This document shows positions 9,068-18,342 of a stretch of 64,000 nucleotides of DNA, piece after piece. The stretch lies in assembly GCF_009184425.1 (NCBI RefSeq), contig NZ_WELG01000002.1, forward strand, positions 682,001 through 746,000. Direction: 5' to 3'. The position numbers and the translations under genes are program-made. Source of the DNA: Flagellimonas olearia (lineage in GTDB: Bacteria > Bacteroidota > Bacteroidia > Flavobacteriales > Flavobacteriaceae). Each line of letters starts with the position of its first letter. Within the stretch, counting starts at the first letter, position 1. The notes under the pieces were generated by a model that made no database searches, was not told where the DNA came from, and saw nothing but the letters and a program-made list of their open reading frames with translations.

Positions 9068-10411
9068 TTGGTGGATAATAGAAAATGGAAATTCAGTTTT
9101 ACTACAGGGGCAAAAAAGCACTCAAAGCACACCCTGTGGATGGCTTCTGAAAAAGTTATCAGTCTTTCAATTAATTTACTGGTAGGTGTTTGGCTCGCAA
9201 GGTATTTGGGCCCTAATGGCTTTGGAGCTTTGAATTTTGCAATAGCAATCACCGCAATTTTTCTCCCAATAGTCAACTTTGGGTTGCAAGGTATCCTGGT
9301 TAAAGAATTGTTCAATAATCCAGACGACAAAAATGGTATTCTAGGCACGTCGTTCTTATTAAAATTGATAATAGCTTTTATTGTATTATTATTGATTTTC
9401 TTTTCAAGGTATATAGGTATATATACGAGTGAAATTGAGATGAACATGATTCTTTTGGTCGCTATTTCACTTTTGTCCCAACCTTTTTTGGTGATTAACA
9501 GCTGGTATGAATCTCAAATTGACATAAAACTTGCCTCTATTTTAAAAACTCTATTCTTCGTTTTGGGATCTGTTATAAAAATAGTTTTGATTCTAAAAGA
9601 AGCGCCATTGATCAGTTTTGCAATTTTATACAGTATTGAGGCTTTTTTCGTGGCCGTTGCATTGGTGATAAGTTATTCTATAAAAGATGGTTCTATTTTA
9701 AATTGGTTTTTTGACCTATCAATCCTTAAGGAGTTGGCCAATAAATCCTGGCTTCTAGTCTTTTCTGGGCTATCGGCGGTAATCTATCTAAAGATAGATC
9801 AGGTTATGATAGGATCCATGGTGTCCGAAAGTGAACTTGGTCTTTATTCTGCAGCGGTAAAACTTTCGGAAGCATGGTACTTTATTCCACTTATAATCAC
9901 AAATGCATTGTTTCCAGCAATCCTGAACGCTAAAAACAAAGGATTAAAGGAATATACGTTCAGACTGCAGCAATTATGCGATACATTTTTTGGGATGGCT
10001 TTTCTGTTGGCAATTGCAGTAACGTTAATATCTAATGTTGTAATTGTTTTCTTATATGGAGTCGAATATAGTGCTTCGTCAATTATTTTGAAGATACATA
10101 TTTGGTCCTCTGTTTTCATTTTCCTGAGGGCAGTGCTCAGTAAATGGCTGATTGCAGAGGACCAATACAGGTTTTCACTTGTTTCACAACTCTCAGGGGC
10201 ACTTATAAATGTTATTTTGAATTTTTTGTTAATACCTTTGTATGGAGGAATTGGAGCTGCAATAGCAACTGTTATCTCTTATTCGGTAACCTCATTTTTT
10301 GTTCTTGGTTTATTTAAACAGACCAGGCCTATTTTTATAATATTTTGTAACTCTCTTATTTTGCCCGGTCGATTAATATTCAAGCATGAAAATTTTTTTG
10401 AGAAGAATTAG
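9068..10411 (+). CDS. Wzx-type oligosaccharide flippase
   Basis: A 447-residue polytopic membrane protein of the MATE/MOP polysaccharide flippase superfamily, expected to move the lipid-linked repeat unit across the inner membrane. Visible features are about 12 hydrophobic segments, the N-terminal LARYLGPNGFGALNFAIA stretch typical of Wzx, and the central YLKIDQVMIGSM motif. The start is uncertain: TTG 9068 and GTG 9071 are adjacent and no ATG gives a full first helix. It follows a 111-bp gap after rfbC and overlaps the next gene by 26 bp. Base composition becomes visibly more AT-rich from here, as is usual for O-antigen-type variable cores. Confidence 0.85.
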   Translation: MVDNRKWKFSFTTGAKKHSKHTLWMASEKVISLSINLLVGVWLARYLGPNGFGALNFAIAITAIFLPIVNFGLQGILVKELFNNPDDKNGILGTSFLLKLIIAFIVLLLIFFSRYIGIYTSEIEMNMILLVAISLLSQPFLVINSWYESQIDIKLASILKTLFFVLGSVIKIVLILKEAPLISFAILYSIEAFFVAVALVISYSIKDGSILNWFFDLSILKELANKSWLLVFSGLSAVIYLKIDQVMIGSMVSESELGLYSAAVKLSEAWYFIPLIITNALFPAILNAKNKGLKEYTFRLQQLCDTFFGMAFLLAIAVTLISNVVIVFLYGVEYSASSIILKIHIWSSVFIFLRAVLSKWLIAEDQYRFSLVSQLSGALINVILNFLLIPLYGGIGAAIATVISYSVTSFFVLGLFKQTRPIFIIFCNSLILPGRLIFKHENFFEKN

Positions 10412-11429
10412 AGCATTTCTACAGATATCCATTCTGCGAATAGTATCAATTAGTGCTTTTACAAGTAGCCTTTATTATTTTATTTTGTCAAGTGCGTTCA
10501 GGAGAGAGCATTTGGCAGTTGTAAAGGGAAGGTTAAAGTACTATCACCAGAATGAAGTCGAGAAAGAGGCGTTTTATTTATTAAGACGAAATATACACCG
10601 AATAGAAAAAGGATTAATTATGAAGCCAAGAAGGCCTGTTTTCGCTTTGGAGTATATTGAAGAAACAGTTGGTTCCTATGTAAAGATAATGACGGGTCCC
10701 AAGAAGGAGATAAGTGAAAAGAACTTAAAATGGTATTCAGATGTTTTAAACCACTATTTTGAGGTGGTAGATATAAAAAACCCAAAGATAAATAGTTCAA
10801 AATTGATTTTTGAAAAATATAAATATGACTTGGATGTTGAGAAAGCTTCAATACCTTATAAGAGAAATTTTGAAACATTGAAAGTTAGTTATGAAGATTT
10901 TTTGGGTCTTGCTAAACTTAGGAGAGCAGTACGGTGGTATGAAGACAAACCTGTTTCCAGGGAGCTTATAGACAAGGCGATAAAAGCCGCCTCCCTGTCC
11001 CCGTCAGCATGTAATAGGCAACCATTTGAATTTAGGGTGTTTGACGACAAGGAACTTGTTCAAAAGGTGGCAAACATTAGTTGGGGTACTTTGGGGTTTA
11101 GTCATAATTTCCCTGTAATAGTTGTAGTGGTTGGTTCACTGGAAGCTTACTTTGATGAAAGAGATAGACATGTAATCTATATAGACGGTGCTCTGGCTTC
11201 AATGTCATTCATGTATGCGTTGGAGACCTTGGGACTAAGTTCCTGCCCAATAAATTGGCCAGATGTTAAAAAGTTTGAAAACCAAATGGGAAGTTTACTC
11301 GGATTGGAAAAAAATGAAAGACCCATAATGCTTATTTCACTTGGTCACCCCGACAAAGACGCGTTGGTTCCATTTTCGGAAAAAAAGGATTTATTTGAAT
11401 TAAGAAGTTATAATAAAACAAAGAATTGA
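10386..11429 (+). CDS. Nitroreductase-family protein in the polysaccharide cluster
   Basis: A 347-residue protein. An N-terminal hydrophobic stretch (about residues 15-35) and a basic helical region precede a C-terminal nitroreductase-like flavin domain from about residue 170: KLRRAVRWYEDKPV, then AASLSPSACNRQPFEFR, a classic FMN-binding pattern, then IDGALASMSFMYALETLGL. It overlaps the flippase by 26 bp and sits 4 bp before the pyruvyltransferase-like gene. Nitroreductase-like proteins occur in some capsule and O-antigen clusters; a redox role in sugar or substituent modification is inference. The N-terminal extension is not part of standard nitroreductases. Confidence 0.75.
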   Translation: MKIFLRRIRAFLQISILRIVSISAFTSSLYYFILSSAFRREHLAVVKGRLKYYHQNEVEKEAFYLLRRNIHRIEKGLIMKPRRPVFALEYIEETVGSYVKIMTGPKKEISEKNLKWYSDVLNHYFEVVDIKNPKINSSKLIFEKYKYDLDVEKASIPYKRNFETLKVSYEDFLGLAKLRRAVRWYEDKPVSRELIDKAIKAASLSPSACNRQPFEFRVFDDKELVQKVANISWGTLGFSHNFPVIVVVVGSLEAYFDERDRHVIYIDGALASMSFMYALETLGLSSCPINWPDVKKFENQMGSLLGLEKNERPIMLISLGHPDKDALVPFSEKKDLFELRSYNKTKN

Positions 11430-11433
11430 AAAC

Positions 11434-12591
11434 ATGAACATATTGGTCATCGGAGGACATTTTTTTAATAAGGGTGCACATCTAATGTTAAAATCAGTAA
11501 TTGATGAATTAGGGAAACACCCTCAATATAAGCTGTATTTAAGCCCATGTGCTGGCACAAAGGAGCAAATAAGGGAATTGGGCTATAATACTATTGATTA
11601 TCCATTGAAACATGTTTCAGATTTTAGGGGGTTTAATCTGTTTTTTAGATTTGGTTCAGTATTGAAATATCTCAGAAAACAATACAGGGGAGAACTGAAA
11701 ATGAATAATATTCATGCCGTTTTGGATATCTCTGGGTTTGCCTATAGCGACCAATGGGGAGTAAAAACAATAAAAAATGCCAATGTCCTTATTCAATATT
11801 TCAAGAAGAATAAGGCAAAGTTTATTTTTTTGCCGCAGGCGTTCGGTCCATTTTCGGGGAAAGTAATTCAAGAGAATATGGTTAAGGCCATAGAAAGCTC
11901 TGATTTAGTAGTTGCAAGGGATAAGAATTCCTTAGACATGCTTTTGTCCTTAACTAATAATGAAAAGATAAAACTGTTCCCAGACATAACTATTAATATA
12001 TCAAGTAGTAATAAGGAAAAATTCCTTTATTCAAATTACACTTGTATTGTGCCAAACGAAAGAATGTTGGATCAAGGAAGGGAGTATTGGCCGGAAGGAA
12101 TGTACTTAAACTATGTCTATAAATCTATTGATTTATTGCTTGCTGAAACCGACCATAAAATTATTTTATTGATTCATGACAAAGGTAAAGGAGACACAGA
12201 TTTAGCTAATAGTATTAAGCAGAAATATGAAGACATTGAAAGGGTTGTTGTTTACTATGAAGAAGATACGTTGTTGCTAAAATCCATCATAGGGGGGGCA
12301 AATATGATAATCGGTTCAAGATACCATGCTTTGGTTTCTGCTTTGTCACAGAATGTTCCAAGTTTGGGGCTGGGCTGGTCCCATAAATATAATATGCTTT
12401 TTGATGAATATTCAATCAGTGATTTTTCATTTGAAAAGCCGAACAATGAACTGTATGAGATAAAAATGAAAAATCTTTTAAACAAAGAGTTTAAAAATAA
12501 TCTTGTTGAAAGAATTTCAAAATCCAATAAGATTTTAAAGGAAAAGAATAAGCAAATGTGGACTGAAGTAAAAGGAATCTTGGATTCATGA
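11434..12591 (+). CDS. Polysaccharide pyruvyltransferase-family protein
   Basis: A 385-residue protein of the CsaB/polysaccharide pyruvyl transferase family, which transfers pyruvate ketals (or acts as a GT-B-like glycosyltransferase) on surface polymers. Supporting features: MNILVIGGHFFNKGAHLML at the N-terminus, FIFLPQAFGPF near residue 130, DLVVARDKNS near 152, and the C-terminal MIIGSRYHALVSAL followed by PSLGLGWSHKY, the most conserved family stretch. It overlaps the next glycosyltransferase by 4 bp. The acceptor and donor cannot be deduced. If active, it would add negative charge to the polymer. Confidence 0.8.
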   Translation: MNILVIGGHFFNKGAHLMLKSVIDELGKHPQYKLYLSPCAGTKEQIRELGYNTIDYPLKHVSDFRGFNLFFRFGSVLKYLRKQYRGELKMNNIHAVLDISGFAYSDQWGVKTIKNANVLIQYFKKNKAKFIFLPQAFGPFSGKVIQENMVKAIESSDLVVARDKNSLDMLLSLTNNEKIKLFPDITINISSSNKEKFLYSNYTCIVPNERMLDQGREYWPEGMYLNYVYKSIDLLLAETDHKIILLIHDKGKGDTDLANSIKQKYEDIERVVVYYEEDTLLLKSIIGGANMIIGSRYHALVSALSQNVPSLGLGWSHKYNMLFDEYSISDFSFEKPNNELYEIKMKNLLNKEFKNNLVERISKSNKILKEKNKQMWTEVKGILDS

Positions 12592-13685
12592 GAATAGCAT
12601 ATTTACTTGAAGTAAATCCTTTTGTAAACTCTGGCATTGTAAAAAAAATCAATGCACAAATATCGTATTGGTCCTCGGAAGGACATGACGTTTTACCTCT
12701 TATAATCTGGCCTTTTCCCAAGGAGAAGACCAAGAACAAATTTTTAAACGGACAAATTTTAAATAATTCTTTATTAAACAAATTACCAGACCATTTTCTA
12801 AAAACGTATCTTACCAAGATAAGTACAAGTAGGACGGTTGGAAAAAAGTTAAAGGATTTCAATCCAGATATTCTTTATATAAGACAAAATATTTGGTATC
12901 CCGGGATAACACCAATCTTAAAAAGACATAAAAGTATTCTGGAATTAAACTCTGTTGATTTTATGGAAATGGAGTTTTATTCTAGCATAAAAAAGAGGAT
13001 TTATCTGTTTGGGAAAGACAGAATAATGAAATCAGTATCTGGTCTTGTGGCTGTTTCCCCAGATATATTAAAATATTATGACCGTTATAAGATTAGTAGT
13101 ACGGTTGTTTCCAATGGCATCCCTCTTCAGGATTTCCGTGGAAAAAAGAAGCAAACATTTTCAAACCATTGCCCTAGTTTTGTTTTTGTTGGTAGCAACA
13201 ACATGAAATGGCATGGCCTTGACAAGATTTTTGAATTGGCCAATAGAAAACCAGATTGGAATTTTAATATCGTGGGATACTATCAAAAGGATTTTGACCA
13301 AATAAGATTGCCTAATCTGAACTTTTTGGGTTGGTTGGATAAAGCCAAGCTCGAAGAAGTTTATCTTAAAAGTAACTTTGGGATTGGTTCTTTTAGTAAT
13401 CACTTGGTTGGAAAAGAAATAGATAGCACCCTTAAAGTAAGGGAATATTTGGCATATGGACTACCTGTAATCTTAGGGCATCATGATGTGGATTTTATGG
13501 AAAGCAAAGATGTTGCGTTTAAAATAACGGACAACAAGAATCAATTGATTCAATTTCCTATAATTGAGGCGTATGTAGATAAATATAAGGATTATGTCGT
13601 GGATGAAAGAGAGATAATGGTTATTGATTCAAGCTCAAAAGAGAAGGAAAGACTAAGGTTCTTCAACCAGATAAAAGAACAGTAA
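12588..13685 (+). CDS. Glycosyltransferase, GT4-like
   Basis: A 365-residue GT-B-fold glycosyltransferase. The N-terminal Rossmann half begins MRIAYLLEVNPFVNSGIVKK. The C-terminal donor-binding half shows FVFVGSNNMKWHGLDKIFE, NLNFLGWLDKAKLEEVY and the late VREYLAYGLPVILG, equivalent to the E-x7-E region that binds the nucleotide sugar in GT4. It is predicted to be cytoplasmic or peripheral, adding one sugar to the lipid-linked repeat unit. It overlaps the previous gene by 4 bp. The sugar specificity is not readable. Confidence 0.8.
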   Translation: MRIAYLLEVNPFVNSGIVKKINAQISYWSSEGHDVLPLIIWPFPKEKTKNKFLNGQILNNSLLNKLPDHFLKTYLTKISTSRTVGKKLKDFNPDILYIRQNIWYPGITPILKRHKSILELNSVDFMEMEFYSSIKKRIYLFGKDRIMKSVSGLVAVSPDILKYYDRYKISSTVVSNGIPLQDFRGKKKQTFSNHCPSFVFVGSNNMKWHGLDKIFELANRKPDWNFNIVGYYQKDFDQIRLPNLNFLGWLDKAKLEEVYLKSNFGIGSFSNHLVGKEIDSTLKVREYLAYGLPVILGHHDVDFMESKDVAFKITDNKNQLIQFPIIEAYVDKYKDYVVDEREIMVIDSSSKEKERLRFFNQIKEQ

Positions 13686-13687
13686 AA

Positions 13688-15088
13688 TTGATTTCGACGC
13701 GGAAAATTTTCCTTGGCCTTTTTTTCCTTGGCCTTTTTTTCCTTCCATTCAACTCTTATGAAGGCATTCCTCAATTAGGTGAGTTTTCTCGAGAATCGAG
13801 TTTTTTATTTTTTTCCTTGGGCATTCTGGTATACTTTATAACCGGACTTATAAATAATAGGATTTATTTACCGTACAGGAGCAAGATCAATGTCCTTCTT
13901 TTGGTTTTTATTGGCTATTGCTTATTTGTGTCAATTCTAAACGTAAGCTCTATTTCAGGTAATTATTTTAAGTATACGCCAGGCATTATCCGCTTTATAA
14001 AGCAATATATGGTACTGGTCGTTATGGGCGTATTGTTACTTTCATACTTTTATCAAGTAGCGCTTTTGTATACCGTAAGGGAAATATTTTTTAAAATCAG
14101 AAAAGTATTTAAATGGACATTTATAGTAATGTGGGTATATTCTGCTTTGGAAATATTGATTTTAGTTTTCAAACAGGAACAGTTTAATTCTATTCTTGAT
14201 CTTTTTAATTATTTCCCTTTCACAGAAGTACGCCTTGATCGTGATTTCAATAGAATTTCTTCAGTTAGTTTTGAACCTCCTTTTTTAGCGATCTATCTGC
14301 TTACAATTTCAGGTTGGATGTTCAGCTATATTTTGACAGGAAAAGGCATTAAAAAATATTTACCCACATTGGGGGTTATGGCCATGGCATTTTTTTCGGG
14401 GTCTAGAACAATATTGGTGGTTTTGGCATTACAACTAGTGGTATTCCTTCTCTTGGTTTTCAATATCAAAAAATATAGACGGTACTTTGTTTATTTTTTG
14501 GGACTGTTTTTTATTGGCTTTTTATCACTAACGATAGTTACCAAAGGAAAAATAGTTGTTTCAATGAAAGAAAAGATTGAAACATTGAATTTCAAAAAGA
14601 ACCTTACTACAAGTATATCCAACAAAACCCGTTTTGGAATGCAATATGCCAATCTTAAAGTATTTAAGGAACATCCTTTGTTTGGTGTTGGTTTTGGACA
14701 ACAAGGATACCATAACAAGGAATTTTACCCCAAATGGGCCACCAAGGACAATTATGAATTTGATTTATGGTATTTAAATGAAGAAGTAAGCTCTTTTCCT
14801 CCTGGATTTAATCTGTATATTAGAATTCTGGCTGAAACAGGGATATTTGGACTTCTGCTGTTTGTTACAATGCAGGTTTTAGTTTGTATTAAATTATATA
14901 ACTTTTTTAGAAAGAGTAACAGCCAAGAACGGGTTTTCGTATTGATTTTGATTGTATCCTTTATAGGTTATTTTATTAATTGGTTTCAAGTGGACTCTTT
15001 TAGGGTCTTTGGTTTTTGGCTCTGTTTGTCTTTATTGTTCCGCATGCAAAAGGAAACGCAACTCAAGAATTTTATTAAAAATGGGTAG
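13688..15088 (+). CDS. Wzy-like O-antigen/polysaccharide polymerase
   Basis: A 466-residue protein with about ten to twelve hydrophobic segments and a large loop near residues 300-365, the layout of Wzy polymerases that join repeat units at the periplasmic face. The loop motif HPLFGVGFGQ and a following PPGFNLYIRILAETGIFG segment match the O-antigen ligase/polymerase family pattern. A TTG at 13688 is the only plausible start. The 5' end contains a 15-bp tandem duplication (13707-13744) encoding repeated FLGLF in the first helix. It overlaps the next gene by 8 bp. Confidence 0.8.
   Translation: MISTRKIFLGLFFLGLFFLPFNSYEGIPQLGEFSRESSFLFFSLGILVYFITGLINNRIYLPYRSKINVLLLVFIGYCLFVSILNVSSISGNYFKYTPGIIRFIKQYMVLVVMGVLLLSYFYQVALLYTVREIFFKIRKVFKWTFIVMWVYSALEILILVFKQEQFNSILDLFNYFPFTEVRLDRDFNRISSVSFEPPFLAIYLLTISGWMFSYILTGKGIKKYLPTLGVMAMAFFSGSRTILVVLALQLVVFLLLVFNIKKYRRYFVYFLGLFFIGFLSLTIVTKGKIVVSMKEKIETLNFKKNLTTSISNKTRFGMQYANLKVFKEHPLFGVGFGQQGYHNKEFYPKWATKDNYEFDLWYLNEEVSSFPPGFNLYIRILAETGIFGLLLFVTMQVLVCIKLYNFFRKSNSQERVFVLILIVSFIGYFINWFQVDSFRVFGFWLCLSLLFRMQKETQLKNFIKNG
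13707..13744 (+). repeat. 15-bp tandem duplication inside the polymerase gene
   Basis: TTTTCCTTGGCCTTT is present twice in direct tandem (13707-13721 and 13722-13736), followed by a partial third unit TTTTCCTT (13737-13744). It encodes FLGLFFLGLFFLPF at the start of the first membrane helix. Being 15 bp it keeps the frame on expansion or contraction. Confidence 0.8.
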
Positions 15089-15881
15089 AACATCAGACAT
15101 TGTGGTGCTTATACCACATTACAACAACTTTCAGGGGCTTTTGAACTCCATAAAGTCGATTCAGGAGAATATTCTCATAGATGTTCTAATTGTGGATGAC
15201 GGTAGCACAACAAATCACATAGACGAAAATCTTTTGGTTTTGTCAAAGCCTGACTTTGTTGAGTTGGATTTTATTTATTTGGAACAAAACAAGGGTATAG
15301 AGCATGTATTGAATTTGGGGTTGGATAAGATTAAGGCCAACACAAAATATAACTATGTTGCTCGATTGGATTGTGGTGATTTATCACAACCTAATAGACT
15401 TCAAATCCAAAAGGATTATCTTGATTCGAATGAAGAAGTGGGTATTGTTGGCAGTTTTGTTAAATTTTTTGATACTGACGGAAACTATGTCTATAATCTG
15501 GAAATGCCAATAGATCATGGTAAAATAATGCGTCTCATGTATGTAAACGCAATGTTTATTCACCCTACGATAATGTTCAAGAGCAAGGTGCTGACAAAAG
15601 TTGGGCATTATCCCACAAATTACCCGGCAGCTGAAGATTATGCTTTCTTTTTTGAGATACTTCAACACTTTAAAGGAGGGAATATAGACGAATATCTGGT
15701 TCATTGTGAACTCAATCCATTTGGAATATCAATGAGTAGGCGGAAAACCCAGGTTAGAAGTCGCCTCCGTTTGATATTGAGATATTTTAAGTTGGGGATA
15801 TATCCTATATACGGCTTGATAAGAAATAGTATAATTTATATTCTTCCAAACAGTTTCATTTTGTTTCTGAAGAAAATATGA
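15081..15881 (+). CDS. Glycosyltransferase family 2
   Basis: A 266-residue GT-A enzyme. The N-terminal IVVLIPHYNNFQGLLNSI is followed by VLIVDDGSTTN (first Asp pair of the nucleotide-sugar site) and YVARLDCGDLSQPNRL, where the usual DxD region is D-C-G-D. A mid-protein PAAEDYAFFFEIL carries the ED-type catalytic-base motif. ATG 15081 (MGRTSD) is chosen. The frame is open upstream inside the polymerase gene, but that leader is non-homologous. It overlaps the polymerase by 8 bp and the ligase-like gene by 4 bp. It probably adds one sugar to the lipid-linked intermediate. Confidence 0.85.
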   Translation: MGRTSDIVVLIPHYNNFQGLLNSIKSIQENILIDVLIVDDGSTTNHIDENLLVLSKPDFVELDFIYLEQNKGIEHVLNLGLDKIKANTKYNYVARLDCGDLSQPNRLQIQKDYLDSNEEVGIVGSFVKFFDTDGNYVYNLEMPIDHGKIMRLMYVNAMFIHPTIMFKSKVLTKVGHYPTNYPAAEDYAFFFEILQHFKGGNIDEYLVHCELNPFGISMSRRKTQVRSRLRLILRYFKLGIYPIYGLIRNSIIYILPNSFILFLKKI

Positions 15882-17086
15882 TGCTTATGATGAAGTTGGA
15901 GAAAACCCTGAAAATTAAGATTTATGATGTAGTTTTTTCTTTATTGGTTTTTGCCTTACCACTATCTGTTGCAGTTCCCAACATTCTATTGGGGGCCTTG
16001 GCCTTTATTTTTTTTTTAAGGATTAAGGAAGTCAGCTGGAATAGCTACTTAAAGGGTGAAAACGGCATCTTATTGGCATTATATTTATTTGTTGCTTTGA
16101 TGATAGGGTTCAATGGAGAACTAAACTCTGACATTCCCCTGTTGATGAGGTTTTCCATTTTTTTGTTTTTACCCCTTTTTGGGTTGCTTGTCTCAAACCT
16201 AAATTATTTAAAGATTGCGTTTGTTTTAGGCATTAACTGCAGTTTGGTATTATCATTCTATTCTATTTTCCACTTTTATTTTAATGAGGGAACGTTTCCT
16301 TTTGGGAATACAAGATATGTAAATCAAATCTTAACATTGGAAAGACCTTATTTGGGTTTTTTTTGTGCTTTGAACATAATTTTGTCCTTAGAGCTTAGAA
16401 AGATTTTTAAATCTTTTAACTTTTGTTCCAATCTTCTGTTGTTCAGCGCATTTCTTTCATTCGTTTTCATCTTTCTCATTTCGGCTAAAATGTCCATTAT
16501 ATCTATTTTGGTTGTTTTGCTCGTAGGCCTTTACAGATTGGACTTAAATAAAAAAAGGAGAAAATTATTTTTATTGGGCACACTATTGTTCGTAGGTGCA
16601 ATAATCACTTTTAATGGAAACATTAAAAAGCGTTTTTATATTGAAAAAAATTTTCAAAAAACATTGGAGAAAGCCAAGGTATATGAACCTCGTTTTACAA
16701 TTTGGGATTGTTCATTGTCCATTCTAAATTCTTCTGCGGATATTACTCTTCTTGGTGTTGGGGGGTTTAATAAATCAGAGGAAAAGCTATCTGATTGTTA
16801 TATCTACACCATTCCAAATCCATCAAAAAGAGAATATTATTTGAATGAAGGTTTTAATAGTCACAATCAATTTCTTGATTTATGGTTATCTGTAGGAATA
16901 GGACCTCTTTTTCTGCTTTCCGCTTATTTTATTTTTTTATTTAAAAAAAGGTTCAACAATTATCACAGCATTTCCATTATAATATTATTTGTTTCATTTT
17001 TTATGGTAGAAAATGTTCTTCATAGACAACTTGGGTGTTATCTGTTTGGAATATTGGGGTTACTTACATCAAGCAGGAAAACATAG
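15878..17086 (+). CDS. O-antigen ligase (WaaL)-family membrane protein
   Basis: A 402-residue polytopic protein of the Wzy/WaaL family. Hydrophobic helices fill the sequence except for a periplasmic loop near residues 245-330. The loop's end reads GFNSHNQFLDLWLSVGIGP, the ligase-type His-Asn motif followed by a helix. It could ligate finished polymer to a lipid anchor, or be a second polymerase; sequence alone does not separate these, but the dedicated polymerase-like gene upstream favours ligase. It begins with ATGATG overlapping the GT2 stop. It ends 31 bp from the convergent GT4 gene and is the last gene of the forward core run. Confidence 0.75.
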   Translation: MMLMMKLEKTLKIKIYDVVFSLLVFALPLSVAVPNILLGALAFIFFLRIKEVSWNSYLKGENGILLALYLFVALMIGFNGELNSDIPLLMRFSIFLFLPLFGLLVSNLNYLKIAFVLGINCSLVLSFYSIFHFYFNEGTFPFGNTRYVNQILTLERPYLGFFCALNIILSLELRKIFKSFNFCSNLLLFSAFLSFVFIFLISAKMSIISILVVLLVGLYRLDLNKKRRKLFLLGTLLFVGAIITFNGNIKKRFYIEKNFQKTLEKAKVYEPRFTIWDCSLSILNSSADITLLGVGGFNKSEEKLSDCYIYTIPNPSKREYYLNEGFNSHNQFLDLWLSVGIGPLFLLSAYFIFLFKKRFNNYHSISIIILFVSFFMVENVLHRQLGCYLFGILGLLTSSRKT

Positions 17087-17117
17087 ACCTGCATTTTTTG
17101 TATAAAATGGCCGTATG

Positions 17118-18233
17118 TTATCCTTTTGTATAGGCTGAACTATAAATACCTATCAGTTTTCTAAAATTTGTATCGCGATCAAAAAGCTCCTTTGCCATTA
17201 TATGGGAGTTTTTACCGAAAGATTCCTCCAATGTTGTATCATTTTTTATGGAATGAATTGCATTTTCGAATTCGATCACGTTGTTACACAAATAGCCATT
17301 ATAACTATTTTTAACCGTATCCTTGTTGCCTATTACATTAGTGGCAACAATAGGCTTGCTTAGAATCATGGCTTCAATAATTGTAAATGGCAGTCCTTCC
17401 CACAAAGAAGTTTGGACATAGATGTTAAATTTCTGGACAAATTCCAAAACTTTTTCCCTATTTACCCAACCAGTCACAATAATATTTTTGGCGTAAAGTA
17501 GATTTCTTAAATCTCCTTCACCTACCCAAATAAACTGTATTTCAGGAAACCTCAAGGCAATATCATTAAATAGGGAGGGATTTTTTTGTTCACTTATCCT
17601 GCCAACGGTACCAATTGTAAAAGAAAAGGGACCTCTTGCCTCAATTTTCTTAAAAAACTCGCCAGTATTTATACCGTTTCTGACCAAAAGGGATGTGCCT
17701 ATCTTTCTTGCCTCTAGATATTCGGTGTCGCCACAGGCAATTGTAACACCACCAAAAAGTGCTTGTGTTCCTTTTTCAATTACCCAATATATTTTTGTTT
17801 GATAGACCGGTATGTCCTTTCTTAGAAACGAATAACCATGTGGAGTATAGAAAACAGTATTTTTTCTAAAAAGAAATGCATTTGCAACTCTTCCAATTAC
17901 ACTAGCTTTTGAAGAATGTAAGTGGACTACATCCGGGCTTATTGATTTTAAAGCCTTGTATACTTTATGGGTTGATCTGAAATCTTTTGAAAGAGATAGT
18001 TCGCGGACCATGGAAATCTCTATCATCTTAAAACTTTTTGATAAATCTTCTTCTATTCTGGATTTATCAATTTCCTTTCTATTAGGGCTGTATATCAGAT
18101 AAAACTCTATATCTGATTCATTTTCAGAAATAAATGCGGATAAATCTTTGAAGTATGTATAAACACCTCCTCCTAATGCTTCAACAATATGTACTACCCT
18201 CAAGGCTTTTTTTGCTAAAATATGAAAGTACAA
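17118..18233 (-). CDS. Glycosyltransferase family 4, inverted within the locus
   Basis: A 371-residue GT-B enzyme with a strong GT4 signature: VVHIVEALGGGVYTYFKDL at the N-terminus, DVVHLHSSKASVIGRVA (about 100-116), FYTPHGYSF, TIGTVGRISEQKNPSLF, and SLWEGLPFTIIEAMILSKPIVATNV with the E-x7-E donor-binding residues. The start is a TTG at 18233; a second TTG at 18203 would give LRVVHIVE, closer to typical GT4 N-termini. It is the only gene of the polysaccharide locus on the reverse strand, so it has its own promoter in the 194-bp divergent gap before the initiating transferase. Confidence 0.85.
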   Translation of the reverse strand: MYFHILAKKALRVVHIVEALGGGVYTYFKDLSAFISENESDIEFYLIYSPNRKEIDKSRIEEDLSKSFKMIEISMVRELSLSKDFRSTHKVYKALKSISPDVVHLHSSKASVIGRVANAFLFRKNTVFYTPHGYSFLRKDIPVYQTKIYWVIEKGTQALFGGVTIACGDTEYLEARKIGTSLLVRNGINTGEFFKKIEARGPFSFTIGTVGRISEQKNPSLFNDIALRFPEIQFIWVGEGDLRNLLYAKNIIVTGWVNREKVLEFVQKFNIYVQTSLWEGLPFTIIEAMILSKPIVATNVIGNKDTVKNSYNGYLCNNVIEFENAIHSIKNDTTLEESFGKNSHIMAKELFDRDTNFRKLIGIYSSAYTKG

Positions 18234-18308
18234 CTAATTAAAATGTTCGTTGAGTGATATAGTTGAACAAAAAGCCAGGGCCTATATCTGATATATACTT
18301 TTCAGGCT

Positions 18309-18323
18309 ACTATATCTTATAGT
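18309..18323. promoter_or_regulatory. Palindrome in the divergent GT4 / sugar transferase gap
   Basis: A 15-bp inverted repeat, ACTATA-TCT-TATAGT, lies in the 18234-18427 gap between two divergent genes, among several other ATATC-rich stretches. It could be an operator or part of a promoter. AT-rich palindromes occur by chance, so confidence is low. Confidence 0.3.
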
Positions 18324-18342
18324 GGTATATCGTTCAAAGACG

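Noticed and set aside
9013-9447. Reverse-strand open frame across the flippase start
   Set aside because: Low-complexity translation antisense to a Wzx-like gene, with no family resemblance.
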